DNA of 36,219 nt from an uncultured Nostoc sp. (GCF_937863485.1 NZ_CALMFY010000017.1:1-36219); one strand, 5' to 3'. Counted from the first letter of the stretch, positions 1 to 9,771 are shown. Notes: generated by a model not told the origin, from the letters alone. Translations and numbers: made by a program.

Positions 1-551
1 GGGGCTGGGGGATGAGGGTTTTTTCTTTTCATACGGAAAGAACTACAGTTTTCAAAGTGGACGCGGTTTATTTGCATTCCACCTTGATACCAACATTGAT
101 ATTTAAATCTTCCTCAAAGACTAATGCTCTCTAAATAGTATCCATGCAGTACGCACGGCGTAAATAGAGCAACTGTTTAAAATCCCTAAAAAGCCCATTT
201 TATAATACTTTTGACTTTTGACTTTTGAATGCATGACTTCCGCCTTGCGGTAATGCAGTCTCAAGTTTAATTTGCCCATTGGGGATTTTCTGGTGTATCC
301 GCTCTTACCAGTCCTTTGTAAGCTTGTCGTTTACCGTAAAATACTTGACTAACCTTAGTGCAAAACTGTAGCCTCAAACTACCCTTATCACTGCTTATAA
401 GAACATGGGATAATTTACCGTAACCCTCACTTATACGTTTTTTTGCGTAACTTACGCAAAATTTGAGTAAAAAAAAGCAAATTAATTAATTATGGTTACT
501 AGGATATATGATAATTCACACTTCGATGAAAGCACTAACGGGGTTGTTGTA
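1..551. other. Spacer upstream of thiE
   Basis: No convincing gene. At 209-228 there is a heptanucleotide tandem repeat (TTTTGAC units), followed at 235-252 by GACTTCCGCCTTGCGGTA. The same pair recurs inverted near 34.2 kb. I looked for a TPP riboswitch in front of the thiamine gene and did not find its conserved core. The first bases resemble the end of a dispersed G-rich repeat. Confidence 0.6.
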
Positions 552-1610
552 ATGGTCGAGCCATACAGCCAAAAAGAGCAAATACAGCAGGTTGTCTACC
601 GCATTTTAGATGCTAATTTAGACCGCGCTCGTGAAGGCTTGCGAATTATTGAGGAATGGTGTCGCTTTGGGTTGAATAATGCCCAGTTAGCTCTTGAATG
701 CAAGCGCTTGCGACAAGAGGTAGCCAAGTTGCATACCCCGGAATTGCGGGCGGCGCGAGATACACCAGGCGATCCTGGAACTGAGTTAACCCATCCTCAG
801 GAAGAACAACGAGCTAGTATAAAATCAGTATTGCAAGCTAACTTTTGCCGCATAGAAGAAGCATTGCGGGTACTAGAAGAATACGGCAAGCTTTACCACC
901 CAACTATGGCTAAAGCTTGTAAGCAGATGCGTTATCAGGTTTATACCCTAGAAAGTAGTTTAATGGGTCATCAGCGCCATCAATTATTGTGGCGATCGCG
1001 TTTGTATCTTGTTACTTCCCCTAGTGAAAATTTGTTGAACAACGTCGAAGCTGCACTTAAAGGTGGATTGACGCTTTTACAATACCGCGACAAAACCGCC
1101 GATGATTCTTTGCGTTTGGAACAAGCTAGAAAACTCCGGCAGTTATGCCATATCTATGGTGCTTTGTTCATTGTTAATGATCGCGTGGATCTGGCTTTGG
1201 CAGTCGATGCAGATGGGGTGCATCTGGGACAACAAGATATGCCCATTGCTGTTGCTCGGCAATTACTCGGTTCGCAACGTCTGATAGGTCTTTCTACCAC
1301 AAATAAAGAAGAAATGCAAGGAGCAATTGCTGAAGGTGTAGATTACATTGGGGTAGGGCCAGTTTATGAAACTCCCACGAAAGTAGGTAAGGCAGCAACA
1401 AGTTTAGAATATGTCAGCTATGCTGCCAAAAATTGCTCAATTCCCTGGTTTGCTATTGGGGGAATAGATGCTAATAACATCAATGATGTGATCGATGCCG
1501 GAGCCGAACGTGTAGCAGTGGTGCGATCGCTCATGCAAGCCGAACAGCCTACCCTAGTAACACAATATTTCCTCTCCCAACTCAATCGCATTAAACCAGA
1601 ACCTTTATAA
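552..1610 (+). CDS. thiE: Thiamine phosphate synthase, cyanobacterial two-domain type
   Basis: Joins hydroxymethylpyrimidine diphosphate to the thiazole phosphate to make thiamine phosphate in the cytosol. The C-terminal half (from about SRLYLVTSPSENLL) is the TIM-barrel ThiE domain. It shows the family signatures NDRVDLALAVDADGVHLGQQ, GVGPVYETPTK and AIGGIDANN. The N-terminal ~140 residues (ILDANLDRAREGLRIIEEW onward) are the extra helical domain of cyanobacterial ThiE, whose role is not well established. I prefer the ATG at 552 (352 aa, MVEPYSQKEQ) because the family normally begins there as I recall it. An in-frame ATG at 492 would add 20 residues without family resemblance. No strong ribosome binding site decides it. 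thiS follows 89 bp downstream. Confidence 0.95.
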   Translation: MVEPYSQKEQIQQVVYRILDANLDRAREGLRIIEEWCRFGLNNAQLALECKRLRQEVAKLHTPELRAARDTPGDPGTELTHPQEEQRASIKSVLQANFCRIEEALRVLEEYGKLYHPTMAKACKQMRYQVYTLESSLMGHQRHQLLWRSRLYLVTSPSENLLNNVEAALKGGLTLLQYRDKTADDSLRLEQARKLRQLCHIYGALFIVNDRVDLALAVDADGVHLGQQDMPIAVARQLLGSQRLIGLSTTNKEEMQGAIAEGVDYIGVGPVYETPTKVGKAATSLEYVSYAAKNCSIPWFAIGGIDANNINDVIDAGAERVAVVRSLMQAEQPTLVTQYFLSQLNRIKPEPL

Positions 1611-1666
1611 ATTCTAAATTCAAAATGGTTTTCTGCAACTTAGCACAAACGATGAAAAACTAGCCT

Positions 1667-1686
1667 CCAATGCCCAATGCCCAATT
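1667..1686. repeat. STRR heptanucleotide repeat (ATGCCCA type)
   Basis: CCAATGCCCAATGCCCAATT, a short tandem heptanucleotide array of the kind dispersed in Nostoc and Anabaena genomes. The same 20 bases occur at 20289-20308. Confidence 0.8.
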
Positions 1687-1699
1687 TCCAACATGACTT

Positions 1700-1912
1700 A
1701 TGTCCAATGAAATTACGGTTCAGGTAAATGGGAAAACCCATAGCTGCTCGTTTCAAACTTCTTTAGCCGATTTGCTCCAACAGTTGGGTTTTAACCCCCG
1801 CTTGGTGGCTGTAGAATATAACGGCGAAATTTTACACCGCCAGTTTTGGCCGCAAACAAAAGTGCAACCAGGCGATCGCTTAGAAGTGGTAACTATTGTT
1901 GGTGGTGGTTAG
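1700..1912 (+). CDS. thiS: Sulfur carrier protein ThiS
   Basis: Small ubiquitin-like sulfur carrier (70 aa) that donates sulfur as a C-terminal thiocarboxylate for thiazole synthesis. The sequence shows the ubiquitin-fold pattern (ITVQVNGKTHSC, LADLLQQLGFNPRLVAVEYNGEIL, GDRLEVVTIVGGG) and ends in the Gly-Gly needed for adenylation. It lies on the same strand 89 bp after thiE, so a thiamine transcription unit is likely. The usual partners thiG, thiF and thiO are not in this window. Confidence 0.95.
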   Translation: MSNEITVQVNGKTHSCSFQTSLADLLQQLGFNPRLVAVEYNGEILHRQFWPQTKVQPGDRLEVVTIVGGG

Positions 1913-2097
1913 TTAATTTGAGCCAGCAAGCCCAAATCCTTGAGGCTGCATCGTGTAATCTTGATGCGGGTGGGTGCATCCTCTGGTTTATACATCTCAA
2001 GGGTTGTAGCGCTTAAATTTATTATTACTACATATTTACCACTACCACCACTGTCCCTTCATGAAAGTGCCATGCGACGCCGATAGCGTACCCCTAA

Positions 2098-2285
2098 GGG
2101 GATCTTGCTAGCAAGAGCGTCTCCAAGAGTTGCGTAAAGCCTGCGGCATGGCAACTCTTAGAGACGCTCTTGCGTTCGCTTAGAGCGAGTATTCGTACCC
2201 CTACGGGGAAGCAAGCTACGCGCAGCGTCTCGTAAGAGAGCGTCATAGCACAACTCTTGGAGACGCTCTTGCTAGCAAGATCCCC
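2098..2285. repeat. Palindromic dispersed repeat cluster with a 35-bp perfect inverted repeat
   Basis: Positions 2098-2132 and 2251-2285 are exact reverse complements over 35 bases (GGGGATCTTGCTAGCAAGAG and on). Between them is a further partial inverted copy (CAACTCTTAGAGACGCTCTT). The repeat core recurs at 26177-26208. The surrounding stretch 2040-2460 is made of the same class of GC-rich palindromes and holds no credible gene; short open frames here are by-products of the repeats. Confidence 0.85.
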
Positions 2286-2374
2286 GTAGAGGCACGGCAA
2301 AGCTACTTCGACTACGCCCAACTCTTGGAGAGGCTGCACCCTAAGCGTAGCGATGCCGCAGGCTTTACGACGCC

Positions 2375-2407
2375 GCTCAGGGCAAGCTCAGGACAAGCTC
2401 AGTACAA
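2375..2407. repeat. Three 11-bp tandem repeats
   Basis: GCTCAGGGCAA, GCTCAGGACAA and GCTCAGTACAA follow each other directly, differing at two positions, then a partial unit. Part of the repeat cluster that borders the GC-rich foreign-looking segment. Confidence 0.75.
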
Positions 2408-2474
2408 GTCAGTGACCACCGCAGGCATCGCAGCGAAACAGCTATTTTTATTGATAATCTAGCTATTTAACTGA

Positions 2475-2702
2475 GAATTAAAGCCCCTGATCGTGACGGC
2501 TGGCTACGGCCTTGTACAACGCTGGGGCGAACCGATCGAGCAAATTCGGCCGGGGGACGTGATCTGGATCTCGCCGGGTGAGAAGCATTGGCACGGTGCC
2601 ACAGCAACCACAGCCATGACGCACATCGCCATTCAGGAATGGCTCGACGGCAAGCCCGTGGACTGGATGGAAAAGGTCAGCGACGAGCAATACCAGGACT
2701 GA
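2475..2702 (+). pseudogene. Cupin-domain protein, C-terminal fragment
   Basis: The frame reads [20 protein letters not shown] and keeps cupin motif 2 ([15 protein letters not shown]) and the family C-terminus ([14 protein letters not shown]). The first half, with cupin motif 1 and its metal-binding histidines, is missing. An in-frame TGA lies at 2472-2474 directly before the homologous sequence, which begins where the repeat cluster ends. A GTG at 2493 could still start a 69-residue peptide. Base composition is clearly richer in G and C than neighbouring genes and matches the reductase that follows 51 bp downstream. I read it as the broken end of a transferred two-gene segment. Confidence 0.8.
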
Positions 2703-3761
<1,059 letters not shown>

Positions 3762-3882
3762 GTAGCAAAAAATGTTTTCTCTGGTTGCATTCCAGTATTT
3801 TGAAAATACTGCACAAAATTAATGAAAATTAGACTTTGGGTGGGGGAAACAGTGTTTTAACAACATTGGGAGCAGATTCTGC

Positions 3883-4092
3883 TTAAAAAGAGATTTCTTT
3901 TCCCTGAGCAAATACCTCAGCAACCAAAGATAATGCTAGAGGATGTCTGTGGGTAAAATCTAGAATCGCCTGGTGTTGTGTGGTGGGAATATCTCGTGTG
4001 GTGAGATAAGTTTGACTTCTTCTGGGGTAAGGTTGCGTATGGGCAAAGTGTGCATCAAAGCTTGCCGACCTGGATCACTACACCAAAGAGAT
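3883..4092 (-). pseudogene. Frameshifted fragment of an NTPase-like protein
   Basis: Reading the minus strand from about 4092, one frame gives DPGRQALMHTLPIRNLTPEE. A one-base shift near 4003-4008 then continues YLTTRDIPTTQHQAILDFTH and HPLALSLVAEVFAQ, ending at a TAA at 3883-3885. The joined sequence resembles the region after the nucleotide-binding core in large cyanobacterial ATPases of the STAND/regulator type (my recollection, not a search). There is no start region and stops lie upstream, so it is a decayed internal piece. The rest of 3762-4302 holds nothing I recognise. Confidence 0.5.
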
Positions 4093-4302
4093 GAGGGTTA
4101 GATTCACAACTTTTTGATTTCCAAAACTGCTTACCTCAGTTATCTAATCACCAAATCTTACCTCACTTTCCCTTTCAGTACTGACGGCTTTAGTAGCGAA
4201 GTTGGTTCTTAAAAGGATCAACAACCAACTTGAAAACATCACAGAAGTTGTGGCTTCATCAGACTTAAGGGTTGTATACCCTTGCATACAAACCATTTGA
4301 AG

Positions 4303-4935
4303 TTAGGCAGACACTTTTTTCACACTCTCAAGCTGATTGACCTCATCCCACCAACTCCGCAGTTTCGGAGTTTGAACAGTAATTGCCTCAAACTCCAAAG
4401 TCTGTGATAGGTAGATGAAGATGGGAATCAGGTAGAAATCGGCAATGCTTACTTCGCTGCCAAGTAGATACGGGCTAGCAACAGCTAGCGATTCAATTGC
4501 CTCTACAGCCCTTTGTGCAGGCGTGAGTGCCTTTTTCACTAAGTCAGAATCTGTCTTGCCGCCCTGACTTGGTACAATCAAGCGCTCAATCACAATTGTT
4601 CTAATAGCAGGAACATAAAGATAGCTATCAATAATCGCTATTATCTGACGCATCCGCGCCTGGAGCATCGGTTCAGATGGGCTGAACTTGTGAGCAGCAA
4701 AGACTATATTGAGGTATTCGGTAATTGCTGCTGTTTCGTAAAGCAGTTCTCCATCCACTTCCAGAGTCGGTATTTTACCAAAAGGATTTTTGGACAAATA
4801 CTCTGCTGACTGGTTTTCTCCATTGAAGATATCAATTTTTTTAAGGGTATAATCTACACCTGCTGACTCTAGCAGCAACCGGACAGTGCGAACATAAGTA
4901 CTGACTGGAGTTCCGTAAAGTATGAGTTTGGCCAT
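4303..4935 (-). CDS. Glutathione S-transferase family protein
   Basis: 210-residue cytosolic GST with an N-terminal thioredoxin-like domain (KLILYGTPVSTYVRTVRLLL) and the glutathione-site signature GKIPTLEVDGELLYETAAIT. The all-helical C-terminal domain includes the usual SIADFYLIPIF motif. The Ser in TPVST is the likely catalytic residue. The start is set at the ATG at 4935 (MAKLILYG), which fits the family; an ATG at 4965 would add ten unsupported residues. It is the last gene of an msrA-msrB-GST run on the minus strand, only 53 bp after msrB, so a role in glutathione-linked oxidative stress defence is a reasonable inference. Confidence 0.92.
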   Translation of the reverse strand: MAKLILYGTPVSTYVRTVRLLLESAGVDYTLKKIDIFNGENQSAEYLSKNPFGKIPTLEVDGELLYETAAITEYLNIVFAAHKFSPSEPMLQARMRQIIAIIDSYLYVPAIRTIVIERLIVPSQGGKTDSDLVKKALTPAQRAVEAIESLAVASPYLLGSEVSIADFYLIPIFIYLSQTLEFEAITVQTPKLRSWWDEVNQLESVKKVSA

Positions 4936-4988
4936 TATTTTCAAATTCTCAATTAAAATTTCCACAGTAGAATTGGTAAGACTTAATC

Positions 4989-5477
4989 TTAAACAAACTT
5001 CATCGCCACCCCATTCATACAGTAACGTTTGCTAGTAGGCGCAGGTCCATCATCGAAGACATGACCCAAATGCCCACCACAACGATGGCAATGTACTTCA
5101 GTTCGGGTCGTCAAAAAGGAGTTATCTACTGATGTACTAACTGCCCCATCAATAGGTGCATAAAAACTAGGCCAGCCTGTGCCGCTGTTGAATTTAGTTT
5201 CAGATGTAAACAATGGTAAGTCGCAAGCAGCACACTCATAAGTTCCTTTTGCATATTGTTTATCAAGTGGGCTGGTGTTAGCTAGTTCAGTATCATGTTT
5301 CCGCAGCACATCGAACTGTTGGGGCGTTAAAATCCGATGCCACTCTTCCTCAGTTTTAGTGATTTCAAACTCCTCTTTTGTAATTGTCATAACTTGTGAC
5401 CTACCAGTTAAATACCGTGACAACCATCCTGTACCAACAAGTGCTGCGCCAGCTTGTAAAAAATATCGTTTTTTCAT
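4989..5477 (-). CDS. msrB: Peptide methionine (R)-S-oxide reductase, exported form
   Basis: Reduces the R epimer of methionine sulfoxide in proteins. The MsrB fold covers about residues 45-162. Catalytic Cys153 lies in RYCMNG; four zinc cysteines are seen at 82/85 (CAAC) and 130/133 (CHRC). The segment FNSGTGWPSF has Thr where many two-Cys MsrBs carry the resolving cysteine, so this is a one-Cys enzyme. An N-terminal hydrophobic stretch (KKRYFLQAGAALVGTGWLSR) looks like an export signal or anchor, with KR-x-FLQ faintly Tat-like. It sits between msrA (112 bp upstream) and the GST gene. Confidence 0.95.
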   Translation of the reverse strand: MKKRYFLQAGAALVGTGWLSRYLTGRSQVMTITKEEFEITKTEEEWHRILTPQQFDVLRKHDTELANTSPLDKQYAKGTYECAACDLPLFTSETKFNSGTGWPSFYAPIDGAVSTSVDNSFLTTRTEVHCHRCGGHLGHVFDDGPAPTSKRYCMNGVAMKFV

Positions 5478-5589
5478 AATTCAGTGGCTGATTTAATTAC
5501 TTAAATCACTAACATGAGCGAAGAGAATTTTTTAAGTCAAGGTGATCGGTATTGACAAGAGCAAAAGTATCTTTGCCAGAAAGCGACAC

Positions 5590-6267
5590 CTACTTATACA
5601 GATTGGGGAACTGTGATTTTAATTGAGCTAACTTCGGCAAATCATTTACCACTACGTAGGGATAATTTGGATTGCGGTCAATAAAGTGCTGATGGTACTC
5701 CTGGGCTTTATAAAAACCCTTCAAAGGGAGTAGTTGAGTAACTATCTGCTGATGAAAAATATGTGCTTTGTTGAGTTGATTAATATAATTAAGCGCAACC
5801 TGATTCTGCTCATCGTTGGCAAAAAATATGACTGAACGATATTGCCTCCCTGAATCAGGGCCTTGTCTATTCAACTGTGTTGGGTCATGTGCCACAGAAA
5901 AGTAAATTTTCAGCAGTTGACCATATGATATTTTTGATGGGTCATAGGTGATTTTTACTGACTCAGCATGACCTGTCAACCCAGAACTGACAAGTTCGTA
6001 ATCTGCTGTTGCTGCACTCCCACCAGAAAAACCAGAGACAACATCAGAAACACCTTTGAGATGCTCAAAAACTGCTGACATTCCCCAAAAGCATCCTCCT
6101 GCGAAAACAGCCGTCTGTTTTCCCTTCGCTGTAGAATTTGAGATATCGGTGGCGGGATTAGGAAGGACTGCTTCTGACGCACCACGCACGAGTACAACCG
6201 ATATCAGTAAAATAATGGACAAACTAACTAGTAAGTATCCCTTGAGGGTAAAACTACGAGTTGACAT
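5590..6267 (-). CDS. msrA: Peptide methionine (S)-S-oxide reductase, membrane-anchored or exported
   Basis: Reduces the S epimer of methionine sulfoxide. The catalytic motif GGCFWG holds Cys59. Further family signatures are GFSGG, YDPSKISYGQLLKIYF and HDPTQLNRQGPDSGRQYRS. Residues 8-28 form a hydrophobic N-terminal segment (signal or anchor), so it should act at or beyond the plasma or thylakoid membrane. The protein contains only this one cysteine, so it has no internal resolving cysteine. It is first of three minus-strand genes (msrA, msrB, GST) that probably share a transcript. Confidence 0.95.
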   Translation of the reverse strand: MSTRSFTLKGYLLVSLSIILLISVVLVRGASEAVLPNPATDISNSTAKGKQTAVFAGGCFWGMSAVFEHLKGVSDVVSGFSGGSAATADYELVSSGLTGHAESVKITYDPSKISYGQLLKIYFSVAHDPTQLNRQGPDSGRQYRSVIFFANDEQNQVALNYINQLNKAHIFHQQIVTQLLPLKGFYKAQEYHQHFIDRNPNYPYVVVNDLPKLAQLKSQFPNLYK

Positions 6268-6583
6268 AAAATAGCTGATTCTTTCTTAGTGTAGTCATCA
6301 CCATAAGATTAATTTCTGAAAGCAACATTAGAGAAACATTAGAAGTTGCCGAGATAATCCTAGATGTCGATGGTGGGCACTATCTATTAAAAATATTTTG
6401 GCTGAAATCCAATCGGATCGGCAATCCATTTTAGAAGTTGCCATCATGAAGGAATAGTAATACAATTCGGTAATTGACTAAGGGACTTAAAGTTAAAAAA
6501 ACATCCCATCCCTGCGGGACGCTCCGCGAACGTAGGGGCGTAAGGCCTTGCGCCCCTACAAATGTACTCAATGTGTATTCATC
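6268..6583. other. Spacer with a palindromic hairpin
   Basis: No gene seen. Positions 6532-6559 form a near-perfect 14-bp palindrome (GTAGGGGCGTAAGG and its complement, one T-G mismatch). It is the same hairpin found at 32008-32035 and, degraded, at 26642-26669. It lies just past the glycosyltransferase stop. A 12-base direct repeat (TTAGAAGTTGCC) occurs near 6339 and 6430. Confidence 0.7.
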
Positions 6584-7816
6584 TTACAAAATCCTGTTTC
6601 TCCCCTCTGATTTGTAAAGCGATCGATGAAGGATTCTCCGCTTGGCTAATTCTTTACCTTTGCGGCCGAGTTGCTCACGTAGTTGCTGATCTTTGCACAA
6701 CCGATTGAAAGCTTGAAAAACTTCATAACCAGAATTGGGATTAACCAGTATCCCATTTTCTTCATGCTGAACTGTGTCTAGAACACCGCCTAAGCGAGGG
6801 GCAATTACAGGTTTACCGAAGTAACTTGCTTCTAAATAAACCATACCAAAACCCTCCATACTATCAGCTTTAGTATCCGATAAAGTCAGCATCGCAAATA
6901 TCTCGCAAGCTGCATAATAACCTGCTAATTCTCGCTCTGGCACATATCCGGCAAAGTGGACTCGCTTATCTACCCGCAACCGATGCGCCAGAGATTTCAG
7001 TTCTGATTCACTTGACCCTTGACCGCAGAGTATATAGTGGACATCGACCCCAAAAGTTAGCAATAGTGGGATGTTATCAATTACTCGGTCGAAACCTTTA
7101 TGTTTTACTAGCCTTCCGATGGAAAGAATAACTATTGCTGTTTCGGGAATGTTGTAAGTCTGACGCACGCGAACACGTAAATCATCAAGGCTACTGGGAC
7201 TCGCTACATTATTACCAAATTTTTCTGGTCTAATTATTGGGTTAATCACGTGGGTAGGAGTATCTAATCGAAAAGCAGTTCTGAGGTAGTCTCTTGTATA
7301 AGAACTGTTACAAACAATGCCTTCGGCTCGTTTGAGTGTTAATTTAAAGAGCGATCGCAGCACGGGATTGTGTAATACATAAAGAAGATCATTACCGTGC
7401 AGATAGATAAAAAAGCGAATAGGTAGCAAATAGCTCAATAGCAACAGTGAAGGAAAGTCATAGCCGTGACCCCACTCTATATAACGGTAGTGATAGCGAA
7501 AATAAAGTTTGATTGCTAGTACAAATGAGCAGAGGATATTGACCAAAGGCTTCAGGATACTTCCCACAAAGCCACTACGCCAGTATCTAGGGTAAAACCA
7601 GCGATACACGGGAAACTGTTGACCTTGATCAAATACTTGATCTCCTGAGCAACCAGCCGCCAGCACAATAACTCGTTCTGGATCTTGGAGACAGCGATTG
7701 TAGATATATTCCCCAATTACAGCTTCTTTCGGTAGGAAGATCCTGGATATGACTAGGATATCTGGGTATGCAGCTTTGTCTCTGCTTTCGGCTGTAAGTT
7801 GAGAAATATGTTCCAT
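6584..7816 (-). CDS. Glycosyltransferase family 4 (GT-B fold)
   Basis: 410-residue retaining GT-B glycosyltransferase, probably for cell-surface or exopolysaccharide. Donor and acceptor are not predictable from sequence. The C-terminal GT4 domain shows ILSIGRLVKHKGFDRVI (phosphate-binding Arg235 and Lys240) and the EX7E element EGFGMVYLE (Glu321, Glu329), then KPVIAPRLGGVLDTV. The N-terminal domain is hydrophobic around 90-140 and has the IYLHGNDLLY element. It stands alone on the minus strand. The last ~15 residues (HRSLYKSEGRNRIL) look unlike the usual C-terminal helix, and a late frameshift is possible but unproven. Confidence 0.9.
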   Translation of the reverse strand: MEHISQLTAESRDKAAYPDILVISRIFLPKEAVIGEYIYNRCLQDPERVIVLAAGCSGDQVFDQGQQFPVYRWFYPRYWRSGFVGSILKPLVNILCSFVLAIKLYFRYHYRYIEWGHGYDFPSLLLLSYLLPIRFFIYLHGNDLLYVLHNPVLRSLFKLTLKRAEGIVCNSSYTRDYLRTAFRLDTPTHVINPIIRPEKFGNNVASPSSLDDLRVRVRQTYNIPETAIVILSIGRLVKHKGFDRVIDNIPLLLTFGVDVHYILCGQGSSESELKSLAHRLRVDKRVHFAGYVPERELAGYYAACEIFAMLTLSDTKADSMEGFGMVYLEASYFGKPVIAPRLGGVLDTVQHEENGILVNPNSGYEVFQAFNRLCKDQQLREQLGRKGKELAKRRILHRSLYKSEGRNRIL

Positions 7817-8669
7817 AACAAAGTTGATGACTATATTTCAAATAATTTTTAATTTATTTACAATTAGGATTATTTTCAAAGCCCTAATTACTATTTTATT
7901 TCTTTTAAAACGAATGTGGTAAACAAATTTGAAGCCGATTTTACAAGATTAGCCAGGAAGATTATTTTTTTATTGTGCTGATTTTATTTTTGCTGCAAAT
8001 TTCTCAATCCTTGAGAATTATGTGCATAATGAACAATAAATAGAAACTAGCACTTATAGCCAAATTGCTCAGTGAACAACTGTTGCGAAAATTACGAAAT
8101 TTAGCTCCGTTCAATAGAATATCCTGAATCCTCTGGACTGTTGTGCCAAAATGCCAAAAAATGGGATAAGTATTTGATAGCTATGTAGGATCTGGCTGCG
8201 CTTACTGATGGGCATCATGGACACTTGCTAGCCTACGGCGTATACGTAAATTAAAAGCCGCCAGATGTAGTAAATGCTTTTGATAATTTAAAAATATTCT
8301 CCCGCCTTGGGATAAAATAAGTAGGATGAAGTATTAAAAAAATTAGTCAAAATAATTAGTATAATCCAAGACTGTAGTCAGAAAGTGCTAGTCCAAGACG
8401 TAGCAACAATTGCGCGTAGGCGTAGCCCGTCGTAGACATCGCAAATTTATGTGATGATGAAGAAGTCTTAAGGTACGGTTCCCCAGTCGAGAAATCCCCC
8501 CTGCGATCGCTGCCTACCCAAAATAAGACGCGGTAAATTGAATATGTAGCCTCTAAAAGTGAATCCTACAAAGCTTGCTTGTTACGGGCTGGCGTAAGCG
8601 ACATACCGCAACACTCCTAAGAGCATGGGGATAAATCATTAAAAATTCTGTTTTCCAAGCGATTGTATT
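7817..8669. other. Long spacer, mostly AT-rich
   Basis: I find no gene. A dispersed repeat at 8414-8442 (GCGTAGGCGTAGCCCG and on) matches 17773-17801 at 25 of 29 bases. The final part should hold the promoter of the downstream DUF1517 gene. Around 8190-8300 there are short frames that resemble nothing I recognise. Confidence 0.55.
8414..8442. repeat. 29-bp short dispersed repeat, copy 1
   Basis: GCGTAGGCGTAGCCCGTCG and on; the second copy is at 17773-17801. Both lie in spacers. Not a known gene part. Confidence 0.7.
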
Positions 8670-9653
8670 ATGCGTAAAAAACTACAACAAACCATCAAAC
8701 CGCTGTTAAAACCCTTCTTAGCCTTAGTCCTGGTGTTAGCTTTGGCTCTTAGTCACGCCGATGGTGCATTAGCGGCCCGTAGTGGGGGTCGGATCGGTGG
8801 TGGCTCCTTTAGAGTGCCTTCTAGCCGCACCTATACACCGCGCACCTATGCACCTCCTGGCGGGGGCGGATACTATCCTGGTGGTGGTTTTGGTGGTGGC
8901 TTTGGCTTTCCCTTCCTACTTCCCTTCTGGGGTATTGGGGGAGGATTTGGTGGTCTATTTGGCATCTTAATTTTCTTTGCGCTCGCTAATTTCTTATTGC
9001 AAACTTTCCGCCGTGTCTCTGGTGGTGAAACTCCAGAAGCAGATTACAGCAGTAACTCTCCTGTTTCTGTAACTCGTTTGCAAGTAGGTTTGTTAGCTCA
9101 AGCCCGTGAATTGCAAAATGAACTCAACCACATTGCTGAAACTGCTGACACTAACACCCCAGAGGGGAGAGCAGAAGTTCTGCAAGAAGCCAGCCTAGCT
9201 TTACTCCGCCATCCTGAATACTTTGTATATGCAGGTGGTGGGACTCAACAAGCCAGTTTAAATTCAGCTGAAGGTCAGTTTAATCGGCTGTCACTGGCAG
9301 AACGCAGCAAGTTTAGCGAAGAAACTCTTTCTAATGTCAACAACCAGTTAAAAGCAGCCTTAGCCAAAGATGCTTTACCCCCGGTTGGTGAACTCGATAA
9401 CCCCACCCGCCTATTTACCGAAGGCGCTGGAGAATACATTATCGTCACCTTGCTGGCGGCGACATTAGGCAAGTTTGAAATTCCCACAGCGATTAACAGT
9501 GCTGATAATTTGCGTCAAGCTTTGCGCCAAATTGGTAGTATCCCTAGCGAAAAACTTCTGGCAATTGAAGTTCTTTGGACTCCGCAAGCTGAAAATGATA
9601 CGCTGACATCTGATGATGTGTTGGCAAATTATCCTGATTTGAGACTTGTTTAA
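8670..9653 (+). CDS. DUF1517 membrane protein (FLAP1-like)
   Basis: 327 residues. An N-terminal signal peptide (residues 1-35, ending GALAARSGG) precedes a Gly/Tyr/Pro-rich linker with many GGG and GGF repeats. A hydrophobic segment follows at about 82-112 (FPFLLPFWGIGG ... ILIFFALANFLL), then a conserved soluble DUF1517 domain (SPVSVTRLQVGLLAQARELQ onward). The family is conserved in cyanobacteria and plastids; a plant member, FLAP1, affects light acclimation of the thylakoid. The likely place is the thylakoid or plasma membrane. It is a single-gene unit with a strong terminator 90 bp downstream. Confidence 0.88.
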   Translation: MRKKLQQTIKPLLKPFLALVLVLALALSHADGALAARSGGRIGGGSFRVPSSRTYTPRTYAPPGGGGYYPGGGFGGGFGFPFLLPFWGIGGGFGGLFGILIFFALANFLLQTFRRVSGGETPEADYSSNSPVSVTRLQVGLLAQARELQNELNHIAETADTNTPEGRAEVLQEASLALLRHPEYFVYAGGGTQQASLNSAEGQFNRLSLAERSKFSEETLSNVNNQLKAALAKDALPPVGELDNPTRLFTEGAGEYIIVTLLAATLGKFEIPTAINSADNLRQALRQIGSIPSEKLLAIEVLWTPQAENDTLTSDDVLANYPDLRLV

Positions 9654-9740
9654 TCTCTAAAAAGTTTCGTGCTTTAGTGCTAAGAAAAAACTTTGCATCT
9701 TGATGCAACAAATAAGTTTCCCCTTGAGGGCAATAACTAG

Positions 9741-9771
9741 AAAACCGCTTGTCAATAACAAGCGGTTTTTT
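9741..9771 (+). terminator. Intrinsic terminator after the DUF1517 gene
   Basis: An 11-bp perfect stem (AAAACCGCTTG and CAAGCGGTTTT) with a 7-base loop, followed by a T run. It ends the transcript of the gene at 8670-9653. Confidence 0.9.

Noticed and set aside
1..551. TPP riboswitch ahead of thiE
   Set aside because: The conserved CTGAGA and ACCTGATCTGG core elements are not present in the leader.
2094..2339. Minus-strand open frame of 81 codons
   Set aside because: It lies wholly in the palindromic repeat cluster, and its protein repeats SVSKSC from the repeat itself.
4267..4283. Short hairpin AAGGGT/ACCCTT after the GST gene as terminator
   Set aside because: Only six base pairs and no T run in the transcribed direction.
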